A DNA stretch of 64,000 bases. It comes from Climacium dendroides. Taxonomy: Eukaryota; Streptophyta; Bryopsida; Hypnales; Climaciaceae. Below are positions 44,301 to 56,547 of this stretch, in pieces (the stretch's first letter is position 1; every line of letters begins with the position of its first letter). Below the pieces are notes generated by a model that saw nothing but the letters and a program-made list of their open reading frames with translations, was not told where the DNA came from and searched no databases. The DNA is taken from positions 4,005,501-4,069,500 of the forward strand of contig OX467083.1 in the NCBI GenBank assembly GCA_950106755.1, given 5' to 3'. The position numbers and the translations under genes were made by a program.

Positions 44301-45989
44301 TTTTTTTTTGCTTGATTTAACATTGAAATTGAAAAATCCTTTTAAATTTTTGCAATATTTATCAAAACAACATGAAATAAACTCAAAAATAATGCTTTAA
44401 AGAAAGATTATGATGAGTAGCATCCACCCAAAAAAATTTGTGCAAAAATTTCATATTATGAAGTCAATAGAGCCTACTTGAGTTTTCAAAGAGCCCAAAG
44501 AGGGCTCCTTCAATCCTTCACCCTCCTTGGTCATTCTAAATTTGAGCTCCCCAAATGATATTTTTTAAATTTATACAATAAAAATCTAATGTAGATGATA
44601 AATAGTATGAAATAGTATAAAGACAAAACTACAAAAAAAACATGTTGATGAGTTTTATCAAAAAAATTTAAACGTAGTTGTACAAAATTATATTAGACAT
44701 GTTAGAGATCATATGGGAAAAGAAAAGACAACAATATCACTTATGGATCAAAAGATTATAATTTTTTATTACAAGGGTGTTAAAATTGTGAAAGGGATTT
44801 GAAGTCTTTCAATCCTCTTTTCAGATGTCAAAACTAAAATTGGTCACAAAAAAATATGAGGTCAAAGAACATATATGCATAACCCCAATCAATTTATGGC
44901 TTTTCAAGTTCTACTCTACAATTTTTTAAATGAATTTCTAATGCGATGTTTTTCCCAAGTTCTAGTTTATTTGAGAGTCATTTCTAAGAGTTGTGAACAC
45001 TAGAAAATCAAGATTTGCAATGGACATCCTTGCACAAATTCTTGAATAGAAAAATTACAATCATTGATTTTTAAAATCAAGTTTTTGATGATAAAAAAAG
45101 ACTTCAGAAAAAATTTAAAAAAATACAAATTATTACAAAAAATAATTTGATAAGGTTTTATTTAATTTGAAAGTATACACAAAATTTGGTGCCTTAGGCA
45201 TTGAGGGGTTAATTACATATTATAAGCTATTTTATAATAGTATACCTCATAAATTCAATAATTCAATAATTTATGCAAGTTGCTTTCGGTAATAATTGTT
45301 TGGATGCAATAAAAGATGAAGTATCCTATTGGCCATTCATTTCACTCAATATGAATATGTAATTTAAAATCTAGAATGTCTATACTTTTGCAATACAAGA
45401 AGAATGTCATAAATAAAAAATATATATTCAAGATTTCTAGTTTTGTTTATATTTGGTTGTAAGACTTTTTTTAAATCATCAAATTTCAATTGAGAGTTTA
45501 TTCATATAGTTCTAGAATTATTACATTACTAAAAGTTGTAGTATTTATAAAGGGTCTATAAAAGTTGCAAGGTGAGGGATTAATTAGAAAGTAAATAATC
45601 AAAAAATATATTAAAAATTATAAAAGTAGAAGTATTAAAGGAAAGTATATATAATTATCCATATCCATAAAATTTGCCAAGTGTTTTAGTATAAATGTAA
45701 TCAATAACCATATAAGATAAACATCCAAATTTAATGAATTTTCTTTGTAATTACTTTAAAATCCTAAAGACAACTATACATGAAACCAATCACCTAGAAT
45801 GGCTACAATGCAACAAATAGTGAATTAATAGATCTTGATGAATTGATCAATGTTGTGTTTGGATGATAGAGTCAAATTAATAATAGACTTTGTTCATATC
45901 AACAAATTTTGGCTACAAAAGGATTGTTTTTGGAGCCTCCTTCTAGTGGTATCCTCTTTAACTCTAGAAAGTCAAAGGCGCGGTAATAG
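44301..45989. other. AT-rich intergenic DNA left of the hAT element
   Basis: No gene. The stretch 44,690-45,210 shares GACATGTTAGAGATCA and TTTGGTGCCTTAGGCATTGA words with 330-440, marking a second dispersed repeat family. The rest is featureless. Confidence 0.45.
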
Positions 45990-45997
45990 GTAGTAAT

Positions 45998-46280
45998 TAG
46001 GGTTGTCTCGGATGCACGTCCATCTCGAAATCGCATCCAAAATCCGGACGTCCAGACCTAATGACGCGACCAGACTGTGGTCGGTCGGCGTCCAGCAGTT
46101 GGTTGGACGGGCGTGGCAGCGGTCGGGCGACGGCCGTCGGAGCGATCGAGCGGACCGCTAGTCCACAGGTTCGGCAGCGGACGGACTGTCCAATCAAACG
46201 CGGTCTGCCGGTTCGGAGTAGGTTCGCGTCGTCCGGATTAGATTCGGGAAGGACAGTTTTAGGTCTGGGAGCGGCCAGCT
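45998..46280. repeat. GC-rich left subterminal region of the hAT element
   Basis: GGACGTCC, GTCGGTCGGCG, GCGGACGG and similar words recur in about 280 bp of GC-rich DNA inside an AT-rich genome. Orientation is mainly CGGAC on the plus strand, opposite to the right end. Confidence 0.8.
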
Positions 46281-46422
46281 AAATGAGCAGACGGCTATAT
46301 GAGCAGGATAACAATTTCTAGTGGTCAAACTTTACAAGGAAATGAAGTGATTGAACGTGACAGGTCTCCATCCATACCATTAGGCCAACCTGGAGAAAAA
46401 CAAATTACATGCTTGGGAGAAA

Positions 46423-47067
46423 ATGAATGTGGACAAAACAAGCTTGGAATTTGGAGAAAAATTGGCTGACAAGAGCATCGAGGGACCAATCTCCCTAAGC
46501 CCTAAACCACTAGAGGTACTGGACAAGGCAAATTTAGGTTTGAAAGAGTGCGAAAGTCTGAATATGGTCCACAATGGCCAAGGCAAAAATGACAACGTCT
46601 AAAGTTCACAACATCCACCTCATACCAATCCTCCACCCGCTCCACGCTCATTGTTGAATAGTGGAAGTGGTAGTACTACTTTGGGGGGTTCAGGGAGTTC
46701 TCAATCTAAATTGCAAACTTCCAACATTCAAGAAGAAACTGTGAAGCGGAAATTCACTAGTTTAGGGTGTACTACTAATGGGGAAGATGAGACATTGGAA
46801 TCAATGTTGAAGAACATAGCAGGTCGCCCACCACAATGTTTTGAAAGACCAATAGACATGAAACAACAATCTCTGAGTGAAATAACAGCGGTCGCTTGCC
46901 AACGGAGGCAACAAACAGATGAAGCAATGGTAGAAGAATCCGTTAAACCTAAAAAGAAACGAGCGATGGAGCCGTTTGCTATCTCCCTAAGGAAGAAAGT
47001 ACATGGAGGAAGACCCCCCTTGGATACACGACTATCCCTTCCAGTTCTTCCCACAAGGAAAGGATGA
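46423..47067 (+). pseudogene. unknown 214-codon protein with one in-frame stop, inside the hAT element
   Basis: From ATG 46,423 the frame is open to 47,067 apart from TAA at 46,600 (CAA to TAA is a simple explanation). The N-terminal part is mixed charged (EFGEKLADKSIEGPISLSPK). The middle is Gly/Ser-rich (NSGSGSTTLGGSGSSQSK). The C-terminal third contains a basic cluster KPKKKRAMEP that resembles a nuclear localisation signal. Upstream the same frame is open for 13 codons to a TAG. No zinc finger or transposase domain is visible. It could be a decayed transposase N-terminus, a retroelement gag-like remnant or a captured host exon. The 165-codon ORF on the opposite strand is a shadow. Confidence 0.4.
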
Positions 47068-47106
47068 TCGGCCGTTGGTCTTCGAGAACGCATACTCGGT
47101 AATAAC

Positions 47107-47310
47107 TTGTTACAGAGGAAGTATGATCCAAACGCAAGCAAGGAGAAGAAAGCTTCTACATCTAGGGAAATCAGAGAAAAAACAAAAAAAATTCGATTAT
47201 CTTCATCAGATGATGAAGACAACACTTTCGACGATGGAGACGACGGATGGATATCAAGAAACTATAGTAGTGGGGCAGAGATAAAAGGAAATAGTGATTA
47301 TCACTTTTAG
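47107..47310 (+). pseudogene. acidic C-terminal-like ORF following the hAT-internal frame
   Basis: A 67-codon frame with a basic start (KYDPNASKEKKASTSREIRE) and an acidic Ser/Asp tail (LSSSDDEDNTFDDGDDGW). A TTACAG splice-acceptor-like word stands directly before AGGAAGTATG. It lies one frame away from 46,423-47,067 and may be the last exon or the frameshifted end of the same protein. No family was recognised. Confidence 0.3.
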
Positions 47311-47695
47311 GAATTGAATCTTATATTCTTAGAACAGGTTAGATTAGAGTACATTACATGGACAGTTGTTCAAATCTTTATGATTTGAATTTGGAAGAGC
47401 TTATGAACTTAGGAGAAATGAGGTTTGGCATTTGACATGCATTGTTCTATAATATGAATTTGCGTGTTTATTTTGAAAAATGTAATAAACCTTTTATATT
47501 CATTGTTTTTGGTTGAATGGTTGAATAGGAAATTGAAGAAGTCTTTACTATGTGTATTTTGGTTATGAATTCTCCATGTACAAAACAAATAAATCAGATA
47601 ATTTCTTGGGAAGCGTTAGAACTTAGAAATAATGAACCTCAGACAAAAGCTTGCATCAGAACTGAAATTTGTAAATACAGAATTACAGAATTCGT
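47311..47695. other. AT-rich interior of the hAT element
   Basis: No recognisable coding or repeat structure. Confidence 0.4.
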
Positions 47696-47890
47696 GGTTC
47701 TTTGTTGCCGGCCGGCCGCAACTGCAGCGGATTCTTTGACCACATGGGAGGCCGCAGATGGGCTGACTGCAGGTCCGCACCGACTGTCCGACCACGTGAA
47801 TGGGCCGACTGCAGGTCCACAACGGACTGTTTAACCGCTAGGGAGGCTGCGGATGGGCCGACCGCAGCAGATGGGTCCAACCGCATAAAG
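47696..47890. repeat. internal GC-rich block with imperfect tandem words
   Basis: GGCCGGCCGCAACTGCAG opens the block. GAGGC(C/T)GC(A/G)GATGGGC(T/C)GAC(T/C)GCAG occurs at about 47,750 and 47,843, and GACTGCAGGTCC at 47,765 and 47,807. It is a third GC-rich island inside the hAT-like element. Confidence 0.7.
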
Positions 47891-50252
47891 GTGACACGAA
47901 TGATTAAAAGCTCATCTGCCATTTGGGAAAGTGGGTTTTCTGAATCTCATTACTATGATAATTTCCCATAATGATACTTAGAAGACTGTGGTTCTGGTCT
48001 TGAAGTCCGAGGTTCGATCACTTGCGGTTATGATTGGGGGGGGAGAATGATTGGATGAAGGAGTTGGTCCTCTTGCTTAAGTAGATGTTCCTATAAGGTT
48101 GGAAGAGGTGGAAGTTGAATTCCATTCAAAGATTTTCGTAACACTATTGTGATTCAGAAATCTCCGACTAGAAGTCAAAAATCATCCCTTCCAGCCTTCA
48201 AGGAATGTCAATACCATATGACCATGACATTTTGGGAAGGGAAAATTTTGGTTTTACAAATTATACAAAATTTGGGAATGAACAATAACAAAGTTGAAGC
48301 CCTTGCCAACGAATCTTGAATGAAACCTACTACTAGAAAATCCAAAGCCTCACAAGGTTGTAAGTACTCGTTTGTACTTAGTTTGCAGTAAAAATCTAAA
48401 ATATTTTGATTTAGCAACTTACAGTTGAAGTAACTCCAAGAGAAGTGTTGACATGAAATTGTGAAATGATTTGCAAGAGTGAATTACTTAAATATTTTTT
48501 GATTTCAGGGCTATAGTGTTGCACGGCCATGTCAGTATGTCACCATGTTGCATTCTTTAGAGAATTACAGTGCATATGTTTATATGGTCAAACTATAAAT
48601 GAAACGGTTTTAAATGAAAACAAGGTTTCATGTAGCGAAGGGGAAAGCTCTATGTGGCATCCCTACATTTGTATTCTTTGTAATTTGAAACCTCCAACCA
48701 AATTGTAAAACAAAATATTTAATCCAAATTTCATTGATTTCCATAAGTAGCGATTTGAAGGTGAACTAAATTCATTGGAATTTCAGAAAAATTGAATTCC
48801 AAGTGAATGTGAAATTGAAGTCAATTAGGATTTAGATTCATTTTCAATTTGGATTAAACATTGTATCTGCATTTGACATAATTGGCAACTACATATTCAA
48901 TTAGATTGGAAATTGAAGTAAAATATAGTTTCATTGGGGATCATACTTCAATCTAAAAATCTATATTGAAAATTGAATTACTGATTTGTACTTTACATTA
49001 ATAAAATTAGAGAAAATTAGAATTTGATATGGCTTTCATGTGTACTACAATACATTTCTAAGAAAGGTTGGAAAGCTCAAATGATCAAATTAATATTCCA
49101 ACAAAATTGGAATTGAAATTCTAATTGCAATACACTAGTGCATTGTTTTTATTACAATTCCAAATGAATGTGTTTGGAAAATCAATTGAAGTTCTACATT
49201 AGAAGGTTATTAAAATCAAAACTTCAAATGTAATTTGAATTACTTGAGTTGCATTCAAATTCAAATTTGTTACTATTTCTTTCCTACCTTCCATTTCAAT
49301 TTGAATGCACATTCCATTTCAAATTGCATTTGCATGTCAATATGTCATGTTCAATTTCAGTTTGAAAGGCAATTTCAATTTGGAAAAATGAAAGTCAAAT
49401 TCAATTGCAATGATTGTATAACACCCACTTTAAAATTCACATTGGAATATTGACTTTAATATACATTGATTTCAATCAATTTAAATGAAAATAGAGACTT
49501 CTGCATTGAACCTGTTGAATTCATAATTCAACATCATAATAAACAAATTTCTGGGGAGGGTTTATATTGTATAAGTGAGCTTGAAACAACCTTCACTCAT
49601 TTTAACTTTCTAACTTTCAAGACTTCAAGTCCATAAATTGAAGAATTCATGAAGTTGAACAAATTACTTGTGTTTCTAAGAGAATATAACAATCATTATA
49701 GATTATTAGATTAATGAAAACAACATTAAATTTCTAATGCCTTACATTTGTAATTGACTTATGAGTTATGACTTATTTGTTCAATATTGTCACTATAGTA
49801 TTCCAAATTATTTCCCGTATGTGACATGCAAAAGTTTACATTTCACAGAGAATCATAATTTTATGATTATAGAAAATGACTGAAGACTTTTCTTTTCTTC
49901 AATTATATATTTTTTAATATCACCATAAAAATTCTCTCTTTCTCCCTCTATATATATTTATAGTTTGTACACAAAGTACTCATAAGATGTAACAATGAGT
50001 CAATTACAAACATATTTGATGAAGAGAAATATCAAAATTCTAAAAGGGAGTAGAGTTCACAATTATAGGTAGGATTTATGGTTTTTAGGGTATAGGGTTT
50101 AGGGTTTAGGGTATGGAGTTGTTTTTTGAGTTTCAGATTGAAGGGGCAAAATTCCCGACTTCAGTTTTTAAAGTTCTAATGTCCCCACCTGAAGATAGTG
50201 AGGAACTGACAATTTGCCACCTCACTTCTTAGGATTCTCTACTTGCAAATAA
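47891..50252. other. AT-rich interior of the hAT element, no gene
   Basis: Long stretches of AAATTGAA/TTTCAATTT words, especially 48,720-49,450, cause local self-complementarity. No domain-bearing ORF. A telomere-like tract stands at 50,084-50,111. Confidence 0.5.
50084..50111 (+). repeat. short telomere-type tract (TTTAGGG)
   Basis: Four consecutive 7-mers: TTTAGGG, TATAGGG, TTTAGGG, TTTAGGG. This is the Arabidopsis-type plant telomere repeat with one variant unit. Confidence 0.9.
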
Positions 50253-51111
50253 TTGAGTTCAGAGAATCCAAATTTGTCTGCCCGTCTGCTCGGCGGACGG
50301 TGCGCCGACCAAGCGGTCGGTGAAACCGTTGACCCGTCCTTTGAGTGGACAAACCAACGGCCGATCGGTCAGGGCGGAAGAAGTCTGGCCATCTGTCCAT
50401 CCACCCATCCGCTCGGCGGACGGCCTGTCTGTAAGGCGGTCGATGCGTCCATCCGACTCATCCGTCCGTACATCGCTCTCGACCATGCGATGGAAGGTGT
50501 GGGCTCGCGGTGTCCGTCCAATCTTGCCGTCCGACCCTCAAGCCAACAGCGATGTCCGCCCTAGCGGTCGGTATGAAGAATGCAGCGGACGGCTCAGTCT
50601 GCACAATTGTTCCCTTGCGAAGTGGGTGATCCAACGACAATTGGTCTCTGCGCGCCCCTTCCGACTTGGTGTGTGAACAATTTTAAATGAATAAGTTGCA
50701 TTCATTCATTATTATAATCTAAAATCGCCACATGGTCGGACGTGCCACGTGTCCGACCGACCGAGCGAACGGAGATTTTTGTTCAGCAGTCGGATTTAGG
50801 GCTGCATTGGACGGCCTTCGCGGTTCGATTCCCTGGCCGTCCGATCAGGGGTACGGCCCCGTCCGCCCGGTCCGATCGGTCGGCGCCGTTCGCCCAGTCC
50901 GCATAGTTGACGCCGTCCACTCCGTCGTCGCTGCAGTCGGCCCTGTCCGCCTAGCTGTCCGCTCCGTCGGCTCTTCCGTCCGCCTGCCTGCCCGTCTACT
51001 GGACGTACGGGAGTCGCACAGGCCTATGTCGCCGGACGCTCGAAAACCCGCGGACGCGGACGTTGGACGTCCGTTCGGATGTCCGAGCATCCCAACGTCC
51101 GTGCAACCCTG
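50253..51111. repeat. GC-rich right subterminal region of the hAT element
   Basis: About 860 bp of GC-rich DNA with dozens of GTCCG, CCGTCCG and CGGTCGG words and two copies of CTCGGCGGACGG (about 50,288 and 50,411). A 60-bp AT-rich spacer near 50,680-50,730 splits it. Overlapping ORFs on both strands are composition artefacts. Confidence 0.82.
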
Positions 51112-51119
51112 GTAGTAAT

Positions 51120-54100
51120 CCATGATAAATTATTGTTTATTTTTAAGATTATGTCATTCTTTGCTTCTATAATAACCAAGAAAGTGATTCATTAGACACT
51201 TTTTGTCCTCTACAACATTCAAGATTAATCTACCATTTCCCTCTATAGTTGTTATAACATTAGCTTGAGACTAGCTTCGCACCCCTCCATTACTCTTTGG
51301 GTTACTATTTCTATTGGCTATTCTTTATTTAATCATGGGGAATTCATTGCACTCTAAATTGTTGGTAAAATTTAAAAAAATTTAATGACATAGTTGTTTT
51401 ATAAACATCTAAATCTAAACTTTTGTCATGTGTTTGTTCATTGGATAAAATAATGCAATTAAAAGAGAAAGTAATGGGCCTAACAAATTTAAATTACTTT
51501 TCTAAATTATCCTGATGACATCTTATTCTTGAACCCTTTGCATGAAAGTCAAAATGCTATTGCTTTTTTAATAAAATCCAAAATGTCATCAGGATATTTC
51601 AACATATTATATATAAGACCATCTTTTATCACTTATTAGGTACTAACATTATTTAGATAGTTAAATAGACAAATAATAATCTTTGCAATGAAGTTGTTCA
51701 TTTTTTAAAACATCTAAAATAAGTGTTAATAGTTTTACCTTAAATTATAAAACTAAAACTCCACTTCTTTCCCTTTTGATAAATGTTGAAATTTTAAAAT
51801 TTTAAAATTTGGGAATATTGAAATTGTAAATTTTATACTAGTAATTTGCTAACTTATAGTTTACAAATTTGTTGCCTAGGTAATTGTGAATTTGTAAACT
51901 TATGTATTTTAGCTTTCTTAGTTTTTTTAAATAATTAATTTATAATGTTTGAAATTATAATGTTTGAATTTATAATAAAACTACTAGGACTCCACTTTTC
52001 CTACTAGTGACAAATAATTGAAGGTTTTTGAATCCAAATTGTTTTGTGAGTACTATTGGGTGACAACATAAAATGCCTTTTGTTTTTGTTTCATTTGGGG
52101 GATAACACTAGAAGTTTAGAGCTTTTGGAAAAAAGATTCTAAAAATTAACTAATATGAAATAATAGTACGAGACTAGAAGTATTGCATACTCAAAAAATT
52201 GGTTGAAGAGAAATTCTTTGACGAATGCATTTACAAGATAGGGAGCCAAACTAAATGTAACAACTACTTAATTTTTTATTATTATGCTTTATTTATCAAT
52301 TGTGTTATCAATTGAATTGATAATGCAATATAAATCAACTATTGTATATATTTTATAACCATCTATCATATACCATCAAAATGTAGATGTAATTAATCTC
52401 TAGTACTAACTAATATTTATAGATCATGAAGTTTTTTAACCTAAAATCTATATAGTGTGAAGAATTTTTTGTCTATGGACTCAAAATTTGTCCTTATTAA
52501 GGGGCAACTTTTGTTCCTTTTATTATAAATGCTCCCATATTTCAATATAGCTTTTAGAAGAAAAGGCTTTGATATAAATTCTTTTTGAAGTAGTGAAACA
52601 TTCCAAAAAATGAAAAAAATTCTAAAATAGGTGTGAGCCACCACATTGGCTCACAAATTTGATTTATTAATTAGTAGATTTTCTAATAGATAGGAATGGG
52701 AATTCTATAATAATGTTGTGAACTTTAGGAATTGCAATTATGTGAAAATGATGTGAAAATTTGAGAGAAAAAATTAAGAATCTTGAATTCAAAAGACACT
52801 AAGTAAAAATTGTGAATTTAATTAAATTGAAAAAATGTTTAAATGTAGAGAAATCGGAAACAAAATACTACATGAAAAAAATTGCATAAAAATGAATTGA
52901 AAATTCAAAACGCAAATACAAAAAATACACAAATACTTAATAGAGTTAGATTGTTAAAACAACTATTAGAATACTAACATTGTAGTAGACATTTTAAAAT
53001 AGGAAAAAAATCCCAATAAAATAGTGAGATTTACAGTAAATTAGAGAGTTTAACAATAAAATAGTATATTTTATAGTAAATTAGTGCAATTTTCTCCAAT
53101 TTAGTGCATTTTTTAGTAAATTAGATTGAGTTGGGATGAAATTTTAACGAATGAAGCCTTAAACTAAGAGCTCTAACTTAGTGTAGAAAATTAGGTTTAT
53201 AAACTTTCTTGGGTTTTTTTCCTCTCTTGGTGTGCATATGTTTTGTACTTAGTTTTTTTGATGAAAAAGAATCTTGTATTTTCTTGAAAGTTATAGAATT
53301 TAGGTGAGGAGTGTGGCTTAATGAATTTGCCAAATAGGTTTCACCGTTTAGTAATAGTAATAGATGGAAAATGATAGGACTTGTAGTTAAATTGGCAACA
53401 GGTCTAGAGCATTAGATTTCTTAAGGTAGAGATGGGATTTTGAACGGGATGCTAGGGAAGCTAATTTGACCCAGTCAAGGTGTATGAAGAGCAATATGGA
53501 GTTTAAAACCACATTCAAAAACAGGGCGCAATAAAGGATTGGGCATTCATGACCAATACGACAATAGGGATGGAAAGGCTAGCATCGACACCAACCTGAT
53601 ATGATTTATAAGACAAATTGATAAAAACCCAGAGATCCATTAGCTTAGGTGATTGGAATCAGCAAGGCTGCGAGCATCAAGTCTAGTAGCCTCAATTCAA
53701 AAACACGAAGAACAAGGAGACAGAAGAGGAGGATCAAACCGCATGGAAAGATCGGAGCTTAAGACCAGCAAGCAACAATGGAGCCCAACTCATGAAGCCC
53801 AATTGAAGACATGACAACAAGGTCGAGGAGGGGCATAATATTGAGAAAACAAGAGCAAACCAAGACATTATGATACTCATATAGAGACCAATCCAAGTGC
53901 CAGGGCAACCAAGGCCAGAATCTTCTTGTTTTGAAGGCCCCAATTGCAAGACAGGTTTTGGGTGGATTACCATTGCTTTTGAAGTCCGAGATCATTGGAT
54001 TGTTTGGAAAAAAATCAGTACATTCAAAGGTGTTGCAGGAATGTAGCATGCTCGGAAGTCGTTAGATAGGTCAGTGGATTGGAATAGAAAACTAATCCAA

Positions 54101-54416
54101 AGATGCAAAGGATTGAGTGAAGGTGCAAAGGCATCATCTGAAAATAATAAATTGTGGTCTAGTTGGGAAATCCATTGCTTGGAAGGTTAGAAAGTGCACA
54201 CTTTCTCCCAAAATTTTCTACAAGTATAAATCTCAAAAACTTTGTAAACAACTTAATTGTTGTGGAATCCAAAATCCCTTCAATTGAATAAATTTCTCAA
54301 AATCATTTGGGAGTAGCAATAGAAAATTGAAATCATGAAAGTTCAAAGCTCACAAAAGCACAAAATGATAGAAGTGCAAAGAAGTGTAAAACCAAGAGAA
54401 GCAATGGATTTGCTAC
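51120..54416. other. AT-rich intergenic DNA
   Basis: Mostly AT-rich with no gene. A less AT-rich patch (53,400-54,060) has minus-strand ORFs of 79 and 96 codons (53,734-54,049) without a recognised domain. It may be an old transposon fragment. Confidence 0.4.
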
Positions 54417-54763
54417 CTCTATAATATCATCCTATGGATCCTCTTTAATATCACCTGAATTGCAACAACTATATTATTTCTGTAATATCATCCTTTGTAA
54501 AAAGTGATATTACAGAAGTGATTGCAAATTGCTACTCTATTTCTGTAATATCACATTGTGTGAAAATACAATTTCTATGTATGCATGATTGAAAATATTT
54601 TTACACAATATTTAAAATAATTATTTTAAAGACTTATTGAAATCATTATCATACATTCTATTCAAATATATCAAAATTTTACTAATATGTGATACAATGA
54701 ATGGGTAGCGTAGCAAGCATAAGCCCCTAGTGATAATGGTAGTATTTGTGATATTATAGAGGG
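54417..54763. mobile_element. foldback element with CCTCTATAATATCA ends
   Basis: CCTCTATAATATCA near 54,417 pairs with TGATATTATAGAGG near 54,750. Three further CTGTAATATCA / TGATATTACAG words lie in the left half and form internal hairpins. About 350 bp, non-coding. No clear target duplication, so the MITE assignment is tentative. Confidence 0.45.
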
Positions 54764-55329
54764 AATTATGATTTTAGTAGTATGATGATTTTAGTAGTAT
54801 GATAAATTCAAAGTAAAATTTGAAAGTTATAAAATTCCAAAAATATTTGTGAGTTTAGATGTTCCATTTATAGCAATTGAACCAATGATCAAATTTGATT
54901 TGGTTTGATATTTTATTTTTGAAATTTCACTGAGAAATATATTTTGAAATTCAATTCACATGCAAAATAAGTTCCAAAACTATGAAATTATTTTTTTGCA
55001 CCTTTTTTTTTAGTATTTTATAATATTTCCAATCAAAAATATTTTCATTTATACAATTACAAATATCTGGATGTGATCATTGCCAATAAAAGAATCTTTT
55101 TTCTTTATATAGGAATTTTTTATCTTTATTATTTTTTGAATTTTTTATGGCCAGTGTCTTTCAAACATTTCTATGTTACTAGACCTTTAGTAATATATTA
55201 GATACTAATGAAATGTTTATGAAAACTTCATTATTTGTACAATTATCATTGTCACAAAATTTAAAATTTAAAATGAATAATTTTAATTTTTGATTAAGAT
55301 TCTCTTGAACATTAGATGGTATTTGAAGC
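54764..55329. other. AT-rich intergenic DNA
   Basis: Nothing recognised on either strand. Confidence 0.5.
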
Positions 55330-55570
55330 CTCTAGAAGGCCGTGAGTTACCATACGCGGGGAACTCGCCGAATTGTATTGCAACATCGATAGCGCAGCCA
55401 GTTGTCGTGGTCGAGACTTAGCCACGTCAATTTTATAAAAAAATTGAATTAAATTTTTTTTTGCATTTTAAAATTTATTTCTTTTTTAAAAAAATTCCTT
55501 GACAGCGAGCGGTTCCCTCATTGTAGGGAGAACAATGAGGGAACAAACTTGAAATGGCCCTCTGCAGGCC
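55330..55570. other. small GC-rich island with a perfect 13-bp hairpin
   Basis: Two GC-rich patches (about 55,335-55,430 and 55,500-55,570) flank an AT-rich spacer. GTTCCCTCATTGT (55,512-55,524) pairs perfectly with ACAATGAGGGAAC (55,532-55,544) around a 7-nt loop. GGGGAACTCGCCG at 55,358 and GCGAGCGGTTCCCT at 55,505 are loosely inverted, so the island may be a small mobile element. No ORF of note. Confidence 0.5.
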
Positions 55571-56547
55571 TCAAATCTCTTCTAATGCATAAATGAAATA
55601 TTTTAAACTTTCAAATTTTAAAAAAATATTTACAAATCTTTCATCAAGTATGAAAAATATTTAAAATTTTGGTATATTACAATTACAAAATATTATAATA
55701 AATTTATGAAAAGATGTGTAAATCTTTTACAAAAAAATTTAAGTATTGGTAGGCTAACTTATTGCAAATGAAAAATTGTATGTTCAATATTAAAGTCAAT
55801 AGAATTTGAATCAAATTTAGATTCTTGTGATTTTTATAGCCAAGATTTGTTTAGGTTCTAAATTTTTCTCATTGCTAAATCAATGAATCTAATATAGAGT
55901 TTTTTATTAATAAATTTTTTAATTATTTCAAATAGAAATGATTAGTAATTAAATTTCTTAATGAAATAAAGTAAAAATGATCAAACTTATAGAAAAGGCA
56001 TAATCTAAATGATTTATAGAATTTCTTAAAATTCAAATAAAATAAAAACAAAAGAGTTACAAAATATTGTTTTTTTACTAGTTAGAAGCCAATTTGTAAA
56101 ACTAGCATATTTATCAAATAATAAATCATTTTTTTTTGTTGAATTCAAATGTAGATAATTTTTTTAGATGAAAAGGTAGGAGGTCCTAGATTAATTTGAA
56201 CTCTAATAGGTACATATTAAATTCTACAGTGTATCAATAGTGAATTTTTTATGTCATGACATTTTTTCAATTTAGAAGAGTATTTCTAACAAAAAAAGAC
56301 AAAGAGAAAAAAAAATGATAGAGATGATCGTAGACAAAAGAAAAATTACTAGAAAAGAATGAAAAAATAAAGAATGAATAAATTATTTTTTACAAGACAC
56401 CTATAAAAGATGGTTCATTGACCATTCAAGAATGAAATGTTGCTTGTCATATTTTACACATAAAATCAAGTGAAGCTTTCATCTTGTAGTGTCCACTAAT
56501 TATCCATAGAGGAATTTGATTTCCATATATGAAAATGGTCTATCAAA
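55571..56547. other. AT-rich DNA downstream of the trypsin-fold gene
   Basis: No ORF or repeat. The part next to 56,547 would hold the 3' untranslated region of the minus-strand gene. Confidence 0.5.

Larger units (their letters stand above)
45998..51111. mobile_element. 5.1-kb hAT-like DNA transposon with 8-bp target duplication
   Basis: The left end is TAGGGTTGTCTCGGATGC and the right end is the complement of CAGGGTTGCACGGACG, so the termini share AGGGTTG. An exact 8-bp direct repeat, GTAGTAAT, flanks the element (45,990-45,997 and 51,112-51,119), the target size of the hAT superfamily. Both ends are strikingly GC-rich (45,998-46,280 and 50,253-51,111) and packed with GTCCG/CGGAC words; the middle is AT-rich. 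No BED finger, hAT catalytic core or C-terminal dimerisation motif was recognised in the interior ORFs, so it looks non-autonomous, possibly carrying captured sequence. Confidence 0.87.

Noticed and set aside
46061..46282. 73-codon plus-strand ORF and its minus-strand partner
   Set aside because: Composition artefact of the GC-rich left end of the hAT-like element.
44998..46323. Apparent CACTAG...CTAGTG element spanning the hAT left border
   Set aside because: Flanking trinucleotides differ (GAA versus GTC) and the terminal repeats diverge after six bases.
47985..48030. Possible tRNA or SINE head with GGTTCGATC
   Set aside because: No cloverleaf can be drawn and box A is not convincing. It lies in the AT-rich interior of the hAT-like element.
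50253..51123. Overlapping ORFs of 60-127 codons on both strands
   Set aside because: They occur in every frame of a GC-rich GTCCG/CGGAC repeat region where stop codons are rare. Translations are low-complexity Arg/Pro/Ser/Val and change character between frames.
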